Part shown: piece by piece, positions 45,966 through 56,935 of the stretch
Layout of the letters: every line of letters begins with the position of its first letter
How positions within the stretch are numbered: position 1 is the first letter of the stretch
Assembly: GCA_963377175.1 (NCBI GenBank)
Contig: CAUJNA010000491.1
Span: 397,572 to 461,571 of the forward strand
Length of the DNA stretch: 64,000 bases
Source: Effrenium voratum
Lineage: Eukaryota; Sar; Dinophyceae; Suessiales; Symbiodiniaceae
Reading direction: 5' to 3'
The notes under the pieces: model-generated
Told to the model about the DNA's origin: nothing
What the model saw: the letters and a program-made list of their open reading frames with translations, nothing else
Databases searched by the model: none
Program-made: the position numbers and the translations under genes

Positions 45966-47242
45966 TGTAGCCACCCTTCCCGTGCGCCTCGCCCTTGCAG
46001 ACAAGGGGTCGGCGGGTTAGTGGTGCAGTCTCTAGGCTTGACAATCGATGCATCAGGCACAGTGGAAGTTGTGCCGTGTTAGTCGAGTCCTGTGCCAGAT
46101 GTCCTGCACAAGGAGCGTGAGCACAAGGCGCCAGCCACTTCTTTTGACGCATGTCGAGGGAGGAACAAGCGGCGACTAGAGTTCAGCAAGCGCTTTGCAC
46201 GTTGACCAGAGCAAAGCGTTCTAGGTAGGCAGGTTCCGAGTATGTGATTGCGCTGGTGATACAAAGGCGAGATGAGAATGTGTCACCCCACGTTTTTGTC
46301 AAAGCTCGGTTGAGGGAACCTTGCCATGGTTGGCCTCAGATGCAGTTTCATGTGAAGCTACATTGATCTACGCTTTAGTGGTGTCCTCACAACAGAGAGA
46401 AGGTCTACCATCCTGAGCAAGTGATAGATAAAGGTCCAATGCGATTGTATATGATGCCAATAACACTCAAGCTTTGTTGGTCAGAAAAGGCAAACGTTCA
46501 GCAAAAGCAAGAAGAGTCCGGCGAGCGGCTTGGATTGCTGAGGCCTCAACATGTGGAATCCTCTTTGGTTCATGCGGAACCACATATGCTGCGCAGAAGG
46601 AAAACGCGGGCCGCCACAGGTATGCGAGCACTTCGCGAAAGGCATAAGAGCAACTATGCTCGCAAAAGGTGGGCTTCTTTTGATTGTCACTACAGGCTTT
46701 GCCTTTCATCCGCCGGCCACGGGTCCGTTCTTTTTGGAGACAGTGTTTGCCGCGTGGCTGCAACAGAACGCGCAAACCTCCGCTAAAAGTGGAAGAACGG
46801 CTCACAAAAGGTCCCCGAAGAGCTGATTGATCTCCAGGCCCGAACTTATATGGGGCATGCGGGCCAAACAGGCCGAGTCATAGATCGATACATGGAGCCA
46901 CTCTGCCCAGATGTTTGTTGCAGTTATCAAGGAAAGCAGTTGGCCAGGCCCAAAATGGCCACCAGGTCCATGAAAAAACGACATCCAGGACCCCAATCTA
47001 CAAGCCACAACTCACTTCCTGAGTTCATGGACTTTAATTTGTTTGGGAAGACCATTTTGGTGGTAAATAAGAAGTTCTGGCTGTTTTGGCCAAGCCACTC
47101 AGGAAGTGAGACAATGCAAAGCCTTGCAGGAGAGCATCCCTTTCCATCGCGTCCTCCTGAAATTAGCCGCTGAGGGGTTCTGAGAGGGCTAAGCAGAAGC
47201 AAGGCCCAGGTGAGGTTGGCTTTGTTTGGCCATTCTGAACTT
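45966..47242. other. No assignable gene
   Basis: Unique sequence. Frames at 46421-46826 are open on both strands (a + frame reads FHPPATGPFFLETVFAAWLQ), but no splice or motif support was found. Confidence 0.3.
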
Positions 47243-47362
47243 GGTGGCTCCCAGCCATCCCCTTAGCTTTTTAGCATTTTACTTGGTTTAGTGGGGATTT
47301 GCATTTAACCCACTACTGTATTTTTTTTGCACTTTTGGTCGGGGGATTTGAGGACAGCCCAG
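47243..47362 (+). repeat. Dispersed repeat R2, copy 3
   Basis: TGGCTCCCAGCCATCCCCTT, TTTAGTGGGGATTT and GATTTGAGGACAGCCCAG in order. It is the longest copy, with about 45 extra bases in the middle. Confidence 0.7.
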
Positions 47363-48270
47363 TGAAGACATGGTTCTTGTGAGTTGCAATCCTCACGTGC
47401 ATGTTTGAACGCGGTGAAGGCATGCCATGGTTCTATCCAGTCTCCGGATTGGCCATGCACTGCTAACGATCCGAACCTGGTCCTTCAGTAATTTAGCTGT
47501 GCCACGCAAGGTCCGCTCTCGTTTGGCGACAACGCCATCGAATTTATCGTGTGGGAGACGTGCAAAAGGACAGTTGGTCCAATCGTGGCTTCATGCAGCA
47601 TCATTATGACATATTATGACATAATGCATGTACCAGTCAAGAGCGGCAGTGTGTGTTTGGGCATGCCTCATGGGATGTCCAACCTGGTGTTGAAGCTTTG
47701 TTGGCGATCAGCACTCGCAGGGCCGGCGAGGCCGATGATAGAGGGGCAAGAACTAAAGTCGCACGCTACGAGGGAAAATGACCGTGCTGAGGCGCAGATG
47801 TATTTGTTCCCCACCTCACTCATGGGATTGAGAAGGGGAAGCAGAGGCGGCAGCATGTTGGGTCTGCTTTCCCCCGATTATGCGGACTAACCCAGGGAAG
47901 CATGAGGTACTGGTTGCGCAGAGGAGAATTACAGCGCTCCTGGGCAAATGGTTCATCATTTGTCTTGTGAAAAAATGCTGGTGGGCTGTATGATTTGCCT
48001 TAGTTAAGACACAAATCATTCAGGCGGGAGGGTCATAGACCAAGCCTTCGCGCAAGTCGCACTGCCCACCATAAGTACATTTCCCCCCAATCAGTTTATG
48101 GTGACCCAAAGGGGGTCCAGGGGTGTCCAACTCGGTGAGGAAAGAACGCATTTTCCACAAGGAAATCAAGTTGAGCCCTGCAAGGCATTTCTTTCTACAA
48201 GCAAGGGGAAACTGAAACCAGCTAGGAACGGGTTTTGGAGTGCATCCAACAATCGGAACCGGTGTTTTTT
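47363..48270. other. No gene recognised
   Basis: Unique sequence; no supported exon. Confidence 0.35.
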
Positions 48271-49013
48271 TTTACTAGCTTCGGCTCGGGGCTTAGCCCC
48301 GGCGAGGGGACTGGTTGGTTGGTTGGTTGGTTGGTTGGTTGGTTGGTTGGTTGGTTGGTTGGTTGGTTGGTTGGTTGGTTGGTTGGTTGGTTGGTTGGTT
48401 GGTTGGTTGGTTGGTTGGTTCCGGCTGGTTTCGGGCGAGTGTTGAGCTTTCTGAGGTTTTCTATAATGAGGGCAGGTCTTGGGTTTGTTTGGGGTTCATT
48501 TAGGCTTTGTAAAGGGCTGATATCCAGGATGCTGTTGGGAGGGTTTAAGGTTGACTTTGAGTTGGTTTGGGTTGGCTTGGAGCTGATTTGCGCGAGGTGT
48601 GCAGCCCGGTTTGCCACTAGCTATAGGGGCTGCTTCAAGGATGTGGTTGCGCAAGTTTTGGGCTGGTTTGGGTGGTCCACATCCCTAAAGCAGCCCGAAA
48701 GCTAGTGGCAAAACCGGGCTGCACACCTCGCGCAAATCAGCTCCAAGCCAACCCAAACCAACTCAAAGTCAACCTCCCAACAGCATCCTGGGATATCAGC
48801 CCTTTACAAAGCCTAAATGAACCCCAAACAAGCCCAGGACCCGCCTCATTACAAGCCCAACACTCACCGGAAACCAACTCTTTGTCACCAAAGTAAAGGC
48901 CCTAGAGGCCGTGATGCTGGGGCCCACCCTGAAGAGAATACCTGTTGCCCCCAACCTGAAGAGTGAAGCAAGAGTTGCCAAGCGAGGCCTTGTGCTGAGC
49001 CGGGGCTAGTAAA
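48271..49013. mobile_element. 743-bp foldback element with long inverted arms
   Basis: The outer ends TTTACTAGC and GCTAGTAAA are inverted. Inside, the arm at about 48430-48647 is the inverted copy of about 48676-48875, separated by a loop of about 28 bases. Matching landmarks are GCTGATATCCAGGATGCTG and CAGCATCCTGGGATATCAGC, and TGCGCGAGGTGTGCAGC and GCTGCACACCTCGCGCA. The left arm also holds (TTGG)n. No transposase and no clear target duplication. The - and + frames along the arms read the same peptide, as expected for an inverted repeat. Confidence 0.85.
48312..48422. repeat. (TTGG)n microsatellite
   Basis: About 27 perfect GGTT units inside the left part of the foldback element. It encodes artefact WLVG or NQPT repeats. 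Confidence 0.95.
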
Positions 49014-49695
49014 CAGCCGGCTTTTCGCAAAAAAAAAGAAGCAACAACATACAAAAACACAGCTCAACCCCAACAATCCGGTGTTCTGAGACCGGACCAG
49101 GTTTCCCACAAAGCTTTGGCAGTTTGGTTTTGATCGGGACAAGTGATTCAGGAGGCGCGTTGACCGGCTGCACATGGGGAGGCGCCGGTCGCCCCGAGGT
49201 CTCCACCAAATCTCGGGAGATTTGCCGTTGGGGCTCCCAGTGTCAAGCTCCAGTGGGAGGTGGCAAAGTCGAAATTCGGTTGCCTCGGGTCCGGTTAGGC
49301 GCTGAAAATAGCCTTTGGCCTTTGGCCCGGTTAGGCGCGAAAGGTGAACTGAACATAGCCGTCCATATGGCCTTTGGTGGGATCTCACCATGGCAACCGG
49401 CTCTGCAAAGTGCAACGTGTGCACGGTCAGTAAACGTAAAGTTGCTATTTGGCCGCTGTGTGGAAAGGTTCTGCTCCTTTGTGCAACCAGCAAAAAACGA
49501 CTTGGTGGAAGCATGCTCTTTTAGCAGACGTTTGCTGAAATCACATCTTTGTGGTGTTCTTTGTTTCGGGTGTGAATATTTGGCCAGTAGCTGTTGGCTG
49601 TGATGCTGTTTGCAGACAGGCGCAACTTACACAGGCAAGTGACAATAGCAAGCGATCCAATACATGTGCCTCGAGCATCCCGTACAACCTGCGTT
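49014..49695. other. Upstream region of the prenylcysteine oxidase-like gene
   Basis: No separate gene was seen. A pyrimidine/GT-rich stretch with AG near 49605 and TGCAGACAG near 49618 could supply a splice or trans-splice acceptor for the downstream gene. An upstream exon with a signal peptide cannot be excluded. Confidence 0.3.
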
Positions 49696-51203
49696 ATGAA
49701 AATCGCCATCATTGGAGCTGGGATCGGCGGCTGCAGTGCTGCTCGATTTTGCCGCCAGGAGTTCAAAGACGCGGAGATCCATGTTTTGGAAAGGACCCCG
49801 CGCGTTGGAGGTCGGGCGTGCGTCTTTGAGAGCGGTGGCCACACGTACGAGGCCGGCGCCTCCATCGTCCATTCGCGGAACCGGTACCTGGCGGACTTCG
49901 CTGCGGAGTTCAAGTTGGGCCAGGTGGCCCCGCCTCAGACGCGGCTGGTCCTGCACAACGGCAGGCCGGTCTTTGAGGGCAGCAGCTTCAAGCCCCTGAC
50001 GCTTGCCAAGATGCTGCGACGCTATGGACTGGGCCCGTTGCGCCTGGAGCGTTGGGTGGAAAGGTTCCTGCGGAAGTTTGAACACATCTACGAGCTGCAG
50101 GGCAGATCACAGGCATTCACCAGCCCCAAGAAGCTGCTGGCGGCACTCGACCCTGAATTCGAGGCCATGGTCTCAGAGACGCTGAAGCGTCGCTTGGAGC
50201 AGGATGGCTTTGACAAGCGCATGGTTGAGGAGTTGGTGGCTGGCACCTTGGCAGATTGGGCCATCTGACCAGTTGAAGTGCGCCGTTTCTGGAGGTTTCA
50301 GTTGTCTAAACTTTTGTGTTATCTGGCTATGGGTCAAACCCCCGTACCCCCAGTGAACATCCCAATCCCCACTAAAATAGACTAAAATGGGTGGTGCACC
50401 TACCCCAAAATGGTACCATTGGCGTTGACCCACGGCCATCTCAGGAATCGTCCGGGTGAACTATGGGCAGGGCCTGGACGTGGGAGTCTTTGTTGGTGCC
50501 GTCGCGCTGTGTGGATCTGGCGGAAAGCTATGGGCGGTGAGTGGCGGGAACCACACCTTGGCGGAGAAACTTCTCGAAGCCTCTGGTGCTAAGCTGATCA
50601 CAGATGCAAAGGTTTTGCGCATTGAACTGGGACAACAAAGATACACAGTTGAGGCGCGATGTGCCGGGGCCGAGCGGTTTGTTGAGGAGTATGACTTGGT
50701 TTTCGTGGCGGCCCCGCAGCATGAACCTTTGGAGCTGCAGATTGTGAAGGGCTCACAGAATCTCACGGCCCAGATAGCCCGCAGATACCAGCGGATTTTT
50801 GCCAGCTTCTACTCTGCACCTCCTTGCCACTTAGCTCTCCACTGCGGAAGTCCCCCAGCTGGCACCATACTCAGCACGTCGCCGGGCTTCAATATCGGAC
50901 AATACAACAGCACGGGCGGGGAGGACTTGATATGGAAAGTTTTCAGTGAACCTCAAAGTGAGCTTTTCTCCAAGAGCTCTCTGAGACCTTCGGGTGGGCA
51001 TACCCCAACGAGACGGCGGAGAGAGAGAAAGACATCCCCTTTTGGACGGAAAGGGTCTATTCTACTGTAACGCAATTGAAGGTGCTGCAAGTGCCATGGA
51101 GATGGCTGTGATTGGGGCGAAGAACTGTGTTCTCCTCGCAAAGAACCTTTTGAACGGGCTGCCTTCACACATTGATGACGGAGCGCATGCATCGAGACTG
51201 TGA
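49696..51203 (+). CDS. Prenylcysteine oxidase-like FAD protein, 3' end frame-disrupted
   Basis: Exon 1 (49696-50242) starts MKIAIIGAGIGGCSAARFC with the Rossmann GxGxxG motif, followed by RVGGRACVFESGGHTYEAGA. Exon 2 (from 50445) reads RVNYGQGLDVGVFVGAVAL, GSGGKLWAVSGGNHTLAEKL, the conserved core of the prenylcysteine lyase domain. Such enzymes cleave the thioether of prenylcysteine, releasing cysteine, a prenyl aldehyde and hydrogen peroxide, usually in lysosomes. The intron 50243-50444 is GC-AG and joins VEELVAG to IVRVNYG. From about 50960 the expected protein continues in two successive other frames (FGWAYPNETAE, then GLFYCNAIEGAASAMEMAV to TGA 51201-51203). No signal peptide is seen at this start. 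About 435 residues would be made if the frame were intact, shorter than animal homologues of about 500. Confidence 0.75.
50243..50444 (+). other. GC-AG intron of the prenylcysteine oxidase-like gene
   Basis: The donor is GTGGCTG/GCACC and the acceptor ATCTCAG/GAATC. This is the only phase that keeps the family-conserved order ELVAG-IVRVNYGQ. Without the inserted element (50325-50437) the intron would be about 85 nt with acceptor TTATCTCAG, so the element landed in an existing intron six bases before its end. Confidence 0.65.
50325..50437 (-). mobile_element. Inverted-repeat element, family A, reversed
   Basis: GGCTATGGGTCAAACCC to GTTGACCCACGGCC with a perfect ATCT duplication (50321-50324 and 50438-50441). 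Confidence 0.85.
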
Positions 51204-51874
51204 GCAATGTGCAAAAGCGTGCAGATCCTCAATGCATAGATGCTGGTGCATTCCCGGAAGGAGTTCTGACAAGAGTTGCCAGCAGTTGAGCTTCCGCTTT
51301 GCCCTGGGGCAACTGCGGATGTTGGCAAGCTGACATGGCAGAAGCGTGCGCAGTGTTTGAGAACGTGTACCTGCAACCATAAGAAGGAGAAGCATATCCA
51401 GCGAGCTGCACTCGATGTGCAGTCACTTTCTCAAGAGTGGACTCGACTGAAGGCTGCGAGAGCCGTCAGATTGAAAATCAAAGTTGTGCGAGAGCCTTCA
51501 GTGAGGCTCAGTGAGGGAGGGCAGAGCGCCTTCTTGTTGATGTTACTTCTGCTCAAAGATGTGAGCCTCATGTTGCGAATTTCGTGCAGCATTGACCCGC
51601 GGCACTACGTGGAAGTCTCTGATCTTTGCCTTCCCAATTCATTGTTCTAACAGACTTCAAGAATCGCCACGGTCGCAAGGCTTTGAGTGTGAAAGTGGCT
51701 TCTATGTCTCGGCCTTAGCAGTCAAAGCATGTTGACACGTCGCGCAGTGCTACGAATAGAGTTACGCAGCTGAATTTCAGCATGAACAGCCGAGAGGAGT
51801 GGAGTTGGCATTCGGAGAGCGGACATCCAAGGCTGCTGGGTTTCCTGAGTGCTTGATGGGGGCTCGTGCCCCAG
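51204..51874. other. No gene recognised
   Basis: Unique sequence downstream of the oxidase-like gene. Confidence 0.35.
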
Positions 51875-52000
51875 ACGCTAGATCACTTGCTTCCGGGCTT
51901 TGAAACGCTTCCAGCGGAATGTGCAAAGGAATGGACCGCTCTGGACTTGGCACGATGTCAGGAGCCCGTGGTTCTCAAGACTCTAACGCAGCTTCAGTGA
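51875..52000 (+). CDS. Unassigned terminal exon candidate
   Basis: After GTGCCCCAG the frame reads TLDHLLPGFETLPAECAKE, WTALDLARCQEPVVLKTLTQ and ends at TGA 51998-52000. Composition is protein-like. Upstream exons are unknown and no family was recognised. Confidence 0.35.
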   Translation, partial: TLDHLLPGFETLPAECAKEWTALDLARCQEPVVLKTLTQLQ

Positions 52001-53353
52001 TCTTTGCCTGCGATACACTGCCTTATTTTTGTTTTCCATGGGTTCGCCCTTTGCCAGCTGCGAGGGCAAGACAGACAAAGACAGAGATAGAGACGAAGTT
52101 AACTGTAGACTGTTGCTGTGCGTGTTGTTAGTCCAGCGTCCGTCGTCGACAAAGAAAGGCGCAAGTATGTGCAAAAATAGCAAACACCTGTGGGTTGCAT
52201 GAAGAACAGCAGAAGAGCCAAACAGCTTTCTCACATCTGAAGCTCGCAACTCTCATCTCCATGCTTCCGACATGTTTCAGAAAGTGAAAGAGTGTTCAGT
52301 TTGCTTCCTGAAAATATTAGACCATGTCATAGAGTCGGCCATCCACTCCCAATATGAGAACCATCATTTTGAAACACTGCTCATCGAGGCACGTCTCCCC
52401 CCACAAAGAGGGTCGACGGAGTATGGCACCCTGAGAGGAGTCGCCATGCACTGACGTGCCAAAGGCTGGAAAGCAGCACGAGTCGCCAAATCATCAACGT
52501 TGCATCGACTTTCTGTGGTTCCTTCGTTTGCAGTAAGAGCGAAAGCTTGTGTGAGTGTGGTGCGCGGAAGGTTTTGGAGCTTCAGATTGGACACTGTCTT
52601 AATTGAATGTTAAGGACAGAAGCACAAAGTCGTACTGGCTTCGGTTGTGCGAGCCTTCCAGGAGCACCACATGTGACTAAGAAGACTCTTGACAGAAAGA
52701 CATGTTGCTCACTGCACGACTTGATTCCTGTGCTGTCTCGAATGCAGTTTTGCACTTGCAACTAAGCGCATATTGGGTGACAAACACCCTGTGCAGGTGC
52801 CACATGCCAAAGACACCACGGCGTGTGCCGGTCGTGAGCCGACAACTGAGCCGTAGCAGCAACATGTTCTGTGCATCGCTCTGTTGGCAGTGAGGTTGAA
52901 GCCCTGAAAAGTGATTGTGCTTCGCACAAGTGAAGAAACACAAGGGCCCAAGGGGGGATGACTTTGATTTTGGTCGACAGCGTGCCTTCAGGTCGGGAGA
53001 GCTGTGCCCCATAGAGTGCCAAGACGGTTTTCAGGCCCGACACTCAAGCAGCTATGTGCCATTTGCACTTGCCGAGACTCAGCTTCGATGGGTTTTTCTG
53101 ATAGGCTGCCCCTGTTTCCTTGGCACTTGGTGCATTCCCATCCGGTGATTTCTCAGATTTTTTCCCTCATCCCCGGCTCTTGGAGCCTGTGAGTCCCTGT
53201 CCAGATGCTGACAGAGCTGCGCTGTTACCGGGGAGTCGGCGGCCCAAACGCATGGTTGAGAGCAAGGTTTTTGTATGGCTCGTGACATCTTGAATGCGTG
53301 TCTTTTATGAGTGAACCTTTTGGGGAAGGGACATTTTAGGGACACGGCCCTTT
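52001..53353. other. No gene recognised
   Basis: Unique sequence; short open frames only. Confidence 0.35.
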
Positions 53354-53641
53354 TTGCAGGGGAGGTCGAAATTTGGAGACAAACCCGTGGTGATTTATAC
53401 GCAAAAGTGGCATGAGGTCTGGCTGGAGGCCGCTTGTGTGGCCTTCTGCGCGGCTCCTACGGAGGCGCAGCTGTGGGTAACTGACGCCTCACGTGCGCGG
53501 GGATTGCGAAGCGCGCAGCGCTGGTGGCGTCAACTACGAGTGACAACAGTTCTCCGTGTGCCAAAAACCTGGGCAATGGTAGATAATGTATATTATTCCC
53601 AGGAATCGATACGGTTGGTGGAGTGTGTTTTCTACAACTGA
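53354..53641 (+). CDS. Unassigned open frame
   Basis: A + frame reads KPVVIYTQKWHEVWLEAACV, TEAQLWVTDASRARGLRSA and RWWRQLRVTTVLRVPKTWAM to TGA. The GC-rich middle part is the most convincing. No start, splice or domain support. Confidence 0.25.
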   Translation: MQGRSKFGDKPVVIYTQKWHEVWLEAACVAFCAAPTEAQLWVTDASRARGLRSAQRWWRQLRVTTVLRVPKTWAMVDNVYYSQESIRLVECVFYN

Positions 53642-54214
53642 GCACATCATGGAAGCTTGCAGGCAATTGGTGGCGCCATCAGCCTGGATCATTGCGCAGA
53701 GGATCCCGGAGAAGGAAGGTTGCAATGATGGTCAAGTGCCGGGTGTCAATGTAATCTAGTAGACTTCTTTGCAGCTAGAATGTTGGGCTTGTGACAATGA
53801 TGCGCGATATGAGTCTACGATGAGCATTGCTTTCTAGCAGTATTTCGGACAAGATGCCAGATTGCTTACAGGATCAGTGTGTTGGTTGCAGAAAGCCAGC
53901 AGTCCGCAGGCGAGTTCGTTTGTGGTCATGCATACGGCGTGTGGACATGAGCGTGTATGAGCGTGCGCCCAGATGCAAGCACGTGCGGGCATGGCCTGCG
54001 TTGGTGTGGCGGCGGCGTTAAAACATGTATATATTTATATTCTATATATGTCCCTGCGTGCGTTTCGTACCTGCGTCCGTGTTTGTGTTTGTGTGTGTGG
54101 GTGGGTGCGCGCGCCTGTGCTTGCTTGTCCATGCCCATGTCCAGCTTGTGTATGCAGAAGCGCAGGCATGCTTGTGTTTGTGTTATTTGTGTTTGTATTT
54201 GGTTTGCATTTGTA
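53642..54214. other. GT-rich unique sequence, no gene
   Basis: GTGTTTGTGT-type runs at 54075-54200 and a short TA-rich patch near 54025-54050. Open frames here are low-complexity. Confidence 0.4.
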
Positions 54215-54450
54215 CTACCGTGGGTCCACGGTGCGTGGTGTTTTGCCTTTGTACTTTTCTAGCCCTTCCTCTTTGCCAAATACCCATAGGCTCAAGTCAC
54301 CGGTAGAATCAACATGAATCAACTGCTCCTGTCTAAGGCTGGCACTCAAGTCGATGAGACCTGCGCTGTCATTTGCGAGCCAGGGCGGGGCTGATTCTGC
54401 GGCACTGTCCGGGACGGCGCTCACAGTTTCAATATCTGGTATTTGAAGAG
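54215..54450 (-). CDS. Unassigned - strand exon candidate
   Basis: The - frame reads IPDIETVSAVPDSAAESAPP, GLIDLSASLRQEQLIHVDS and TGDLSLWVFGKEEGLEKYK, a convincing acidic protein sequence. It extends toward 54616 with lower quality. No domain was recognised; ends are unknown. Confidence 0.35.
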
Positions 54451-54584
54451 GTCCCACTTTGAGGAATGGGGAGGAGGTACCATGACCATGGGTAGGGGGT
54501 GGACCTAGAACCTGGAGCATACACACACATTGTATATTGCTGAAGACTCCGAGTAACTTGGCACATGGCAATGGGGCATAAGCT

Positions 54585-54667
54585 ATGGCTCCATCTTGTG
54601 GTGGATGAACATCCATTTGCCAGCTATTTTGATGTTCACCAGGGGTACAGGGTTTTGACCCACAGCC
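54585..54667 (+). mobile_element. Remnant of a family A element
   Basis: The 3' half, GTTCACCAGGGGTACAGGGT then TTTGACCCACAGCC, is intact. The 5' half (GCTATGGCTCCATCTTG) is degenerate. Confidence 0.55.
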
Positions 54668-55473
54668 ACATCACTTGGCGTTGTGTCAAGTAAACCACCG
54701 GAGACCTCAGCCAGGCTCCACCCGACAGGGCGCATCAAGTGCCTGCCGGGGGGTCGTTGGAGCGAGGCGCACTGCTTTGACCCCGCCGAGGCCAGACTCG
54801 GGTGATGAGAGTTCTGGGAAGTCTTTGGCCAAGTTTCAAGAAATCCCGAAATTCGTGACTGGCAAGCCTCGCAGCTGCCAACAAGTGTTCATGGAACGGG
54901 CATATAGCTATGCAGATGCGTGGGGTAGAAGACTCATCGATTTCTGATATTGAAAAAACCGGTCACCCGGTGTGCTCTACCGCTGGCTGCAAAAGATGAA
55001 GCAACTTGAGTTTATGTCAAGGTGTGCATGAGGGGACATCCCGGTGACCAATTGGGTTTTTCGGAAGCGCGCCGAATTGGCGAACAGAAGCCTGCGACGT
55101 CGATATTTTGGCTAGCAAGTGTGTAACTCGTGTTCTTTTAATACACGCAAAGCACTTTTGCTTGGAGTGGGTAGGTTTGGTTGGCACGGCTGGATAGGGG
55201 GACAGGCTGGTGCCACCGCTCTGCAGCGTGTGGCCCAGCTCCTAGTCGCTTCCCAATTCCGATTCAAGGTCGGATGTCACATGTCAGTGCCAGGAGCTCA
55301 TGCACGAGGTTGTGGCACGGGTGGATGCGGGGGCCTTAGCTTGGGCTATGGCTTCAAGGATACCCATAGCGCATGTGCAAGGCACATGATAGAACTTGAT
55401 GTTGTACATATCTCGAAGATTGTAAAGCTTGCAAGCCGCAAACTTGGCAGAACCCACCAGCCGCCAATCACAG
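54668..55473. other. Unassigned; weak + strand frames
   Basis: A + frame near 55230-55270 (LQRVAQLLVASQFRFKVG) might be an exon of the gene ending at 55795, but it has no fixed splice sites. Confidence 0.25.
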
Positions 55474-55795
55474 TTAAGCCACGTCGATTGCAAACCAAGG
55501 TGTTGAGAACTCTTGGAGCAGTCAACTGGCCATGGGTCGAAAGCCCGCACCCCCAGTGAACATCCCACTCCCCACTAAAATAGGTTCTAAAATGGGTGGT
55601 GAATTCACCTACCCCAAAATGGGATCCCAAAACGGTTTTGATCCACAGACAAATGAAACTTTGGACGGGGTCGGATGGCAGGTGGAGGGCCTCCTGGACT
55701 TTTGCGACCTTGCTGCTGCCAACAACCTGGAGGGCCTGGAGGCGGACGGGCAGATAACGAGGAAAGCCCTGCAACTGGCGGTGGTTGACAACTAA
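55474..55795 (+). CDS. Unassigned gene, last two exons around an intronic element
   Basis: Exon 55474-55520 (after CAATCACAG) reads KPRRLQTKVLRTLGA. The intron 55521-55648 (GTCAAC to CCACAG) consists almost entirely of a reversed family A element. The last exon 55649-55795 reads TNETLDGVGWQVEGLLDFCD, LAAANNLEGLEADGQITRK and ALQLAVVDN, ending in TAA. Both sides are in phase 0. No family was recognised. Confidence 0.45.
55528..55650 (-). mobile_element. Inverted-repeat element, family A, reversed, supplying the acceptor
   Basis: GGCCATGGGTCGAAAGCCC to TTTTGATCCACAGAC. The right terminus is mutated from GCC to GAC, and its CCACAG matches the 3' splice site that keeps frame. Flanks are AACT and AAAT. 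Confidence 0.75.
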
Positions 55796-55941
55796 ACTGT
55801 CAGTTCAAAAGTTGTGTGTTTATCATGTATGATATGATTAGGATTTAAGTAAACCGGTCTTCTGAAAATAGAAAGACCAGGGACTTTAAATATGATGGAG
55901 AAACCGTGCAAGTGGCTCCTGCAAGTCCCAGAAGATCAAAC
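55796..55941. other. Short intergenic or untranslated sequence
   Basis: AT-rich, no feature recognised. Confidence 0.4.
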
Positions 55942-56301
55942 ATGGGGCTGAAGAGCTCCCACCAGCTGGGCAGTTCGGGATCTATTTCTAGTCAAGTCTC
56001 TCATATGGCTGTGGGTCACCCCCAATGGGATCCCATTTTGGGGTAGGTGAATGCACCACCCATTTTAGAACCTAATTTAGTGTTCACTGGGGGCTATCCG
56101 GGCTTTTTGACCCATGGCCATATGGCTGTGGCTCAAAATTAAACAGGAGGGGCAGACCGCAGGTTTTGGTTTCCAGCGTTCCACTTCCCAGCGCAAGCCA
56201 TTTTGGAATTCCGTTCAGATATGAACCACAGCCATAGTGAAGCACACAGTGAAGCAAATAACAAGATATATCTCTTATCAGCTTTGTGATAGAGTTATAG
56301 A
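55942..56301 (+). CDS. Weak short gene candidate spanning two elements
   Basis: From ATG at 55942 the frame reads MGLKSSHQLGSSGSISSQVS and H up to 56006. After exact removal of 56007-56237 it continues IEAHSEANNKIYLLSAL to TGA. The product is only about 38 residues and serine-rich, so coding status is doubtful. Confidence 0.2.
56007..56233 (+). mobile_element. Composite insertion: family A followed by family B
   Basis: The A element (56007-56119, GGCTGTGGGTCACCCCC to TTTTGACCCATGGCC) is flanked by ATAT on both sides. The second ATAT (56120-56123) is shared with a B element (56124-56233, GGCTGTGGCTCAAAATT to ATGAACCACAGCC) followed by ATAG. Confidence 0.8.
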
Positions 56302-56930
56302 TCCAAGAGTCATGACTAACTGGGCCTAGCTCTAAGTTGCTTCTCGTTGCTTTGCATCGCAAGGTGGCTGGAAGCAGCTTCGAAGAGGTCTTTGCCCAGG
56401 ATTTGAAGGCCGAGCTCTGTCGAAGCAGCAGCACTTTACTTTGCGGAGCGTTGGACAAAGGAAGTCTTTCCAGGGGGTACTTTCCAGGCGGAGCATTGAA
56501 CATTGGACAATTTCTAAGGGTACTGTCCATTTCCATTCCTTCTTAAAACATCCGAATCTGTTCAGAATCAAAAAGCCAGGGGACACAGCCGGATTTTGAA
56601 AAGAACGATGGTTGAAAAGAAGGGGGAATCAACCCCTAGAGCCAAGTCCTTTGCCGATGCAACTGTAATGTAGATGTCGTGCAGATGCTCGAGCCTGCTT
56701 GCCAGCGTGATGCATGCTTCTGGAAGGTTCCGGTCAACCTCTTCACCACCAATATCACGGCTGATCCGCACTTCAGCCGTGCCGGCCTTGTGTTCAGACA
56801 TCAATAAAAAGTATTGCAACGTTGAGAGTATGTCCAAAATCAAATTTGACCAGCAAATGAGGCAACGGCTACAGCCAGGGCCTGAGCAATGCCCTTTGTT
56901 GGTGTGCCCATGGCCACATGTTAATATGCT
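56302..56930. other. No gene recognised
   Basis: Unique sequence. A - frame over 56332-56586 is open without recognisable features. Confidence 0.35.
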
Positions 56931-56935
56931 TGGTG

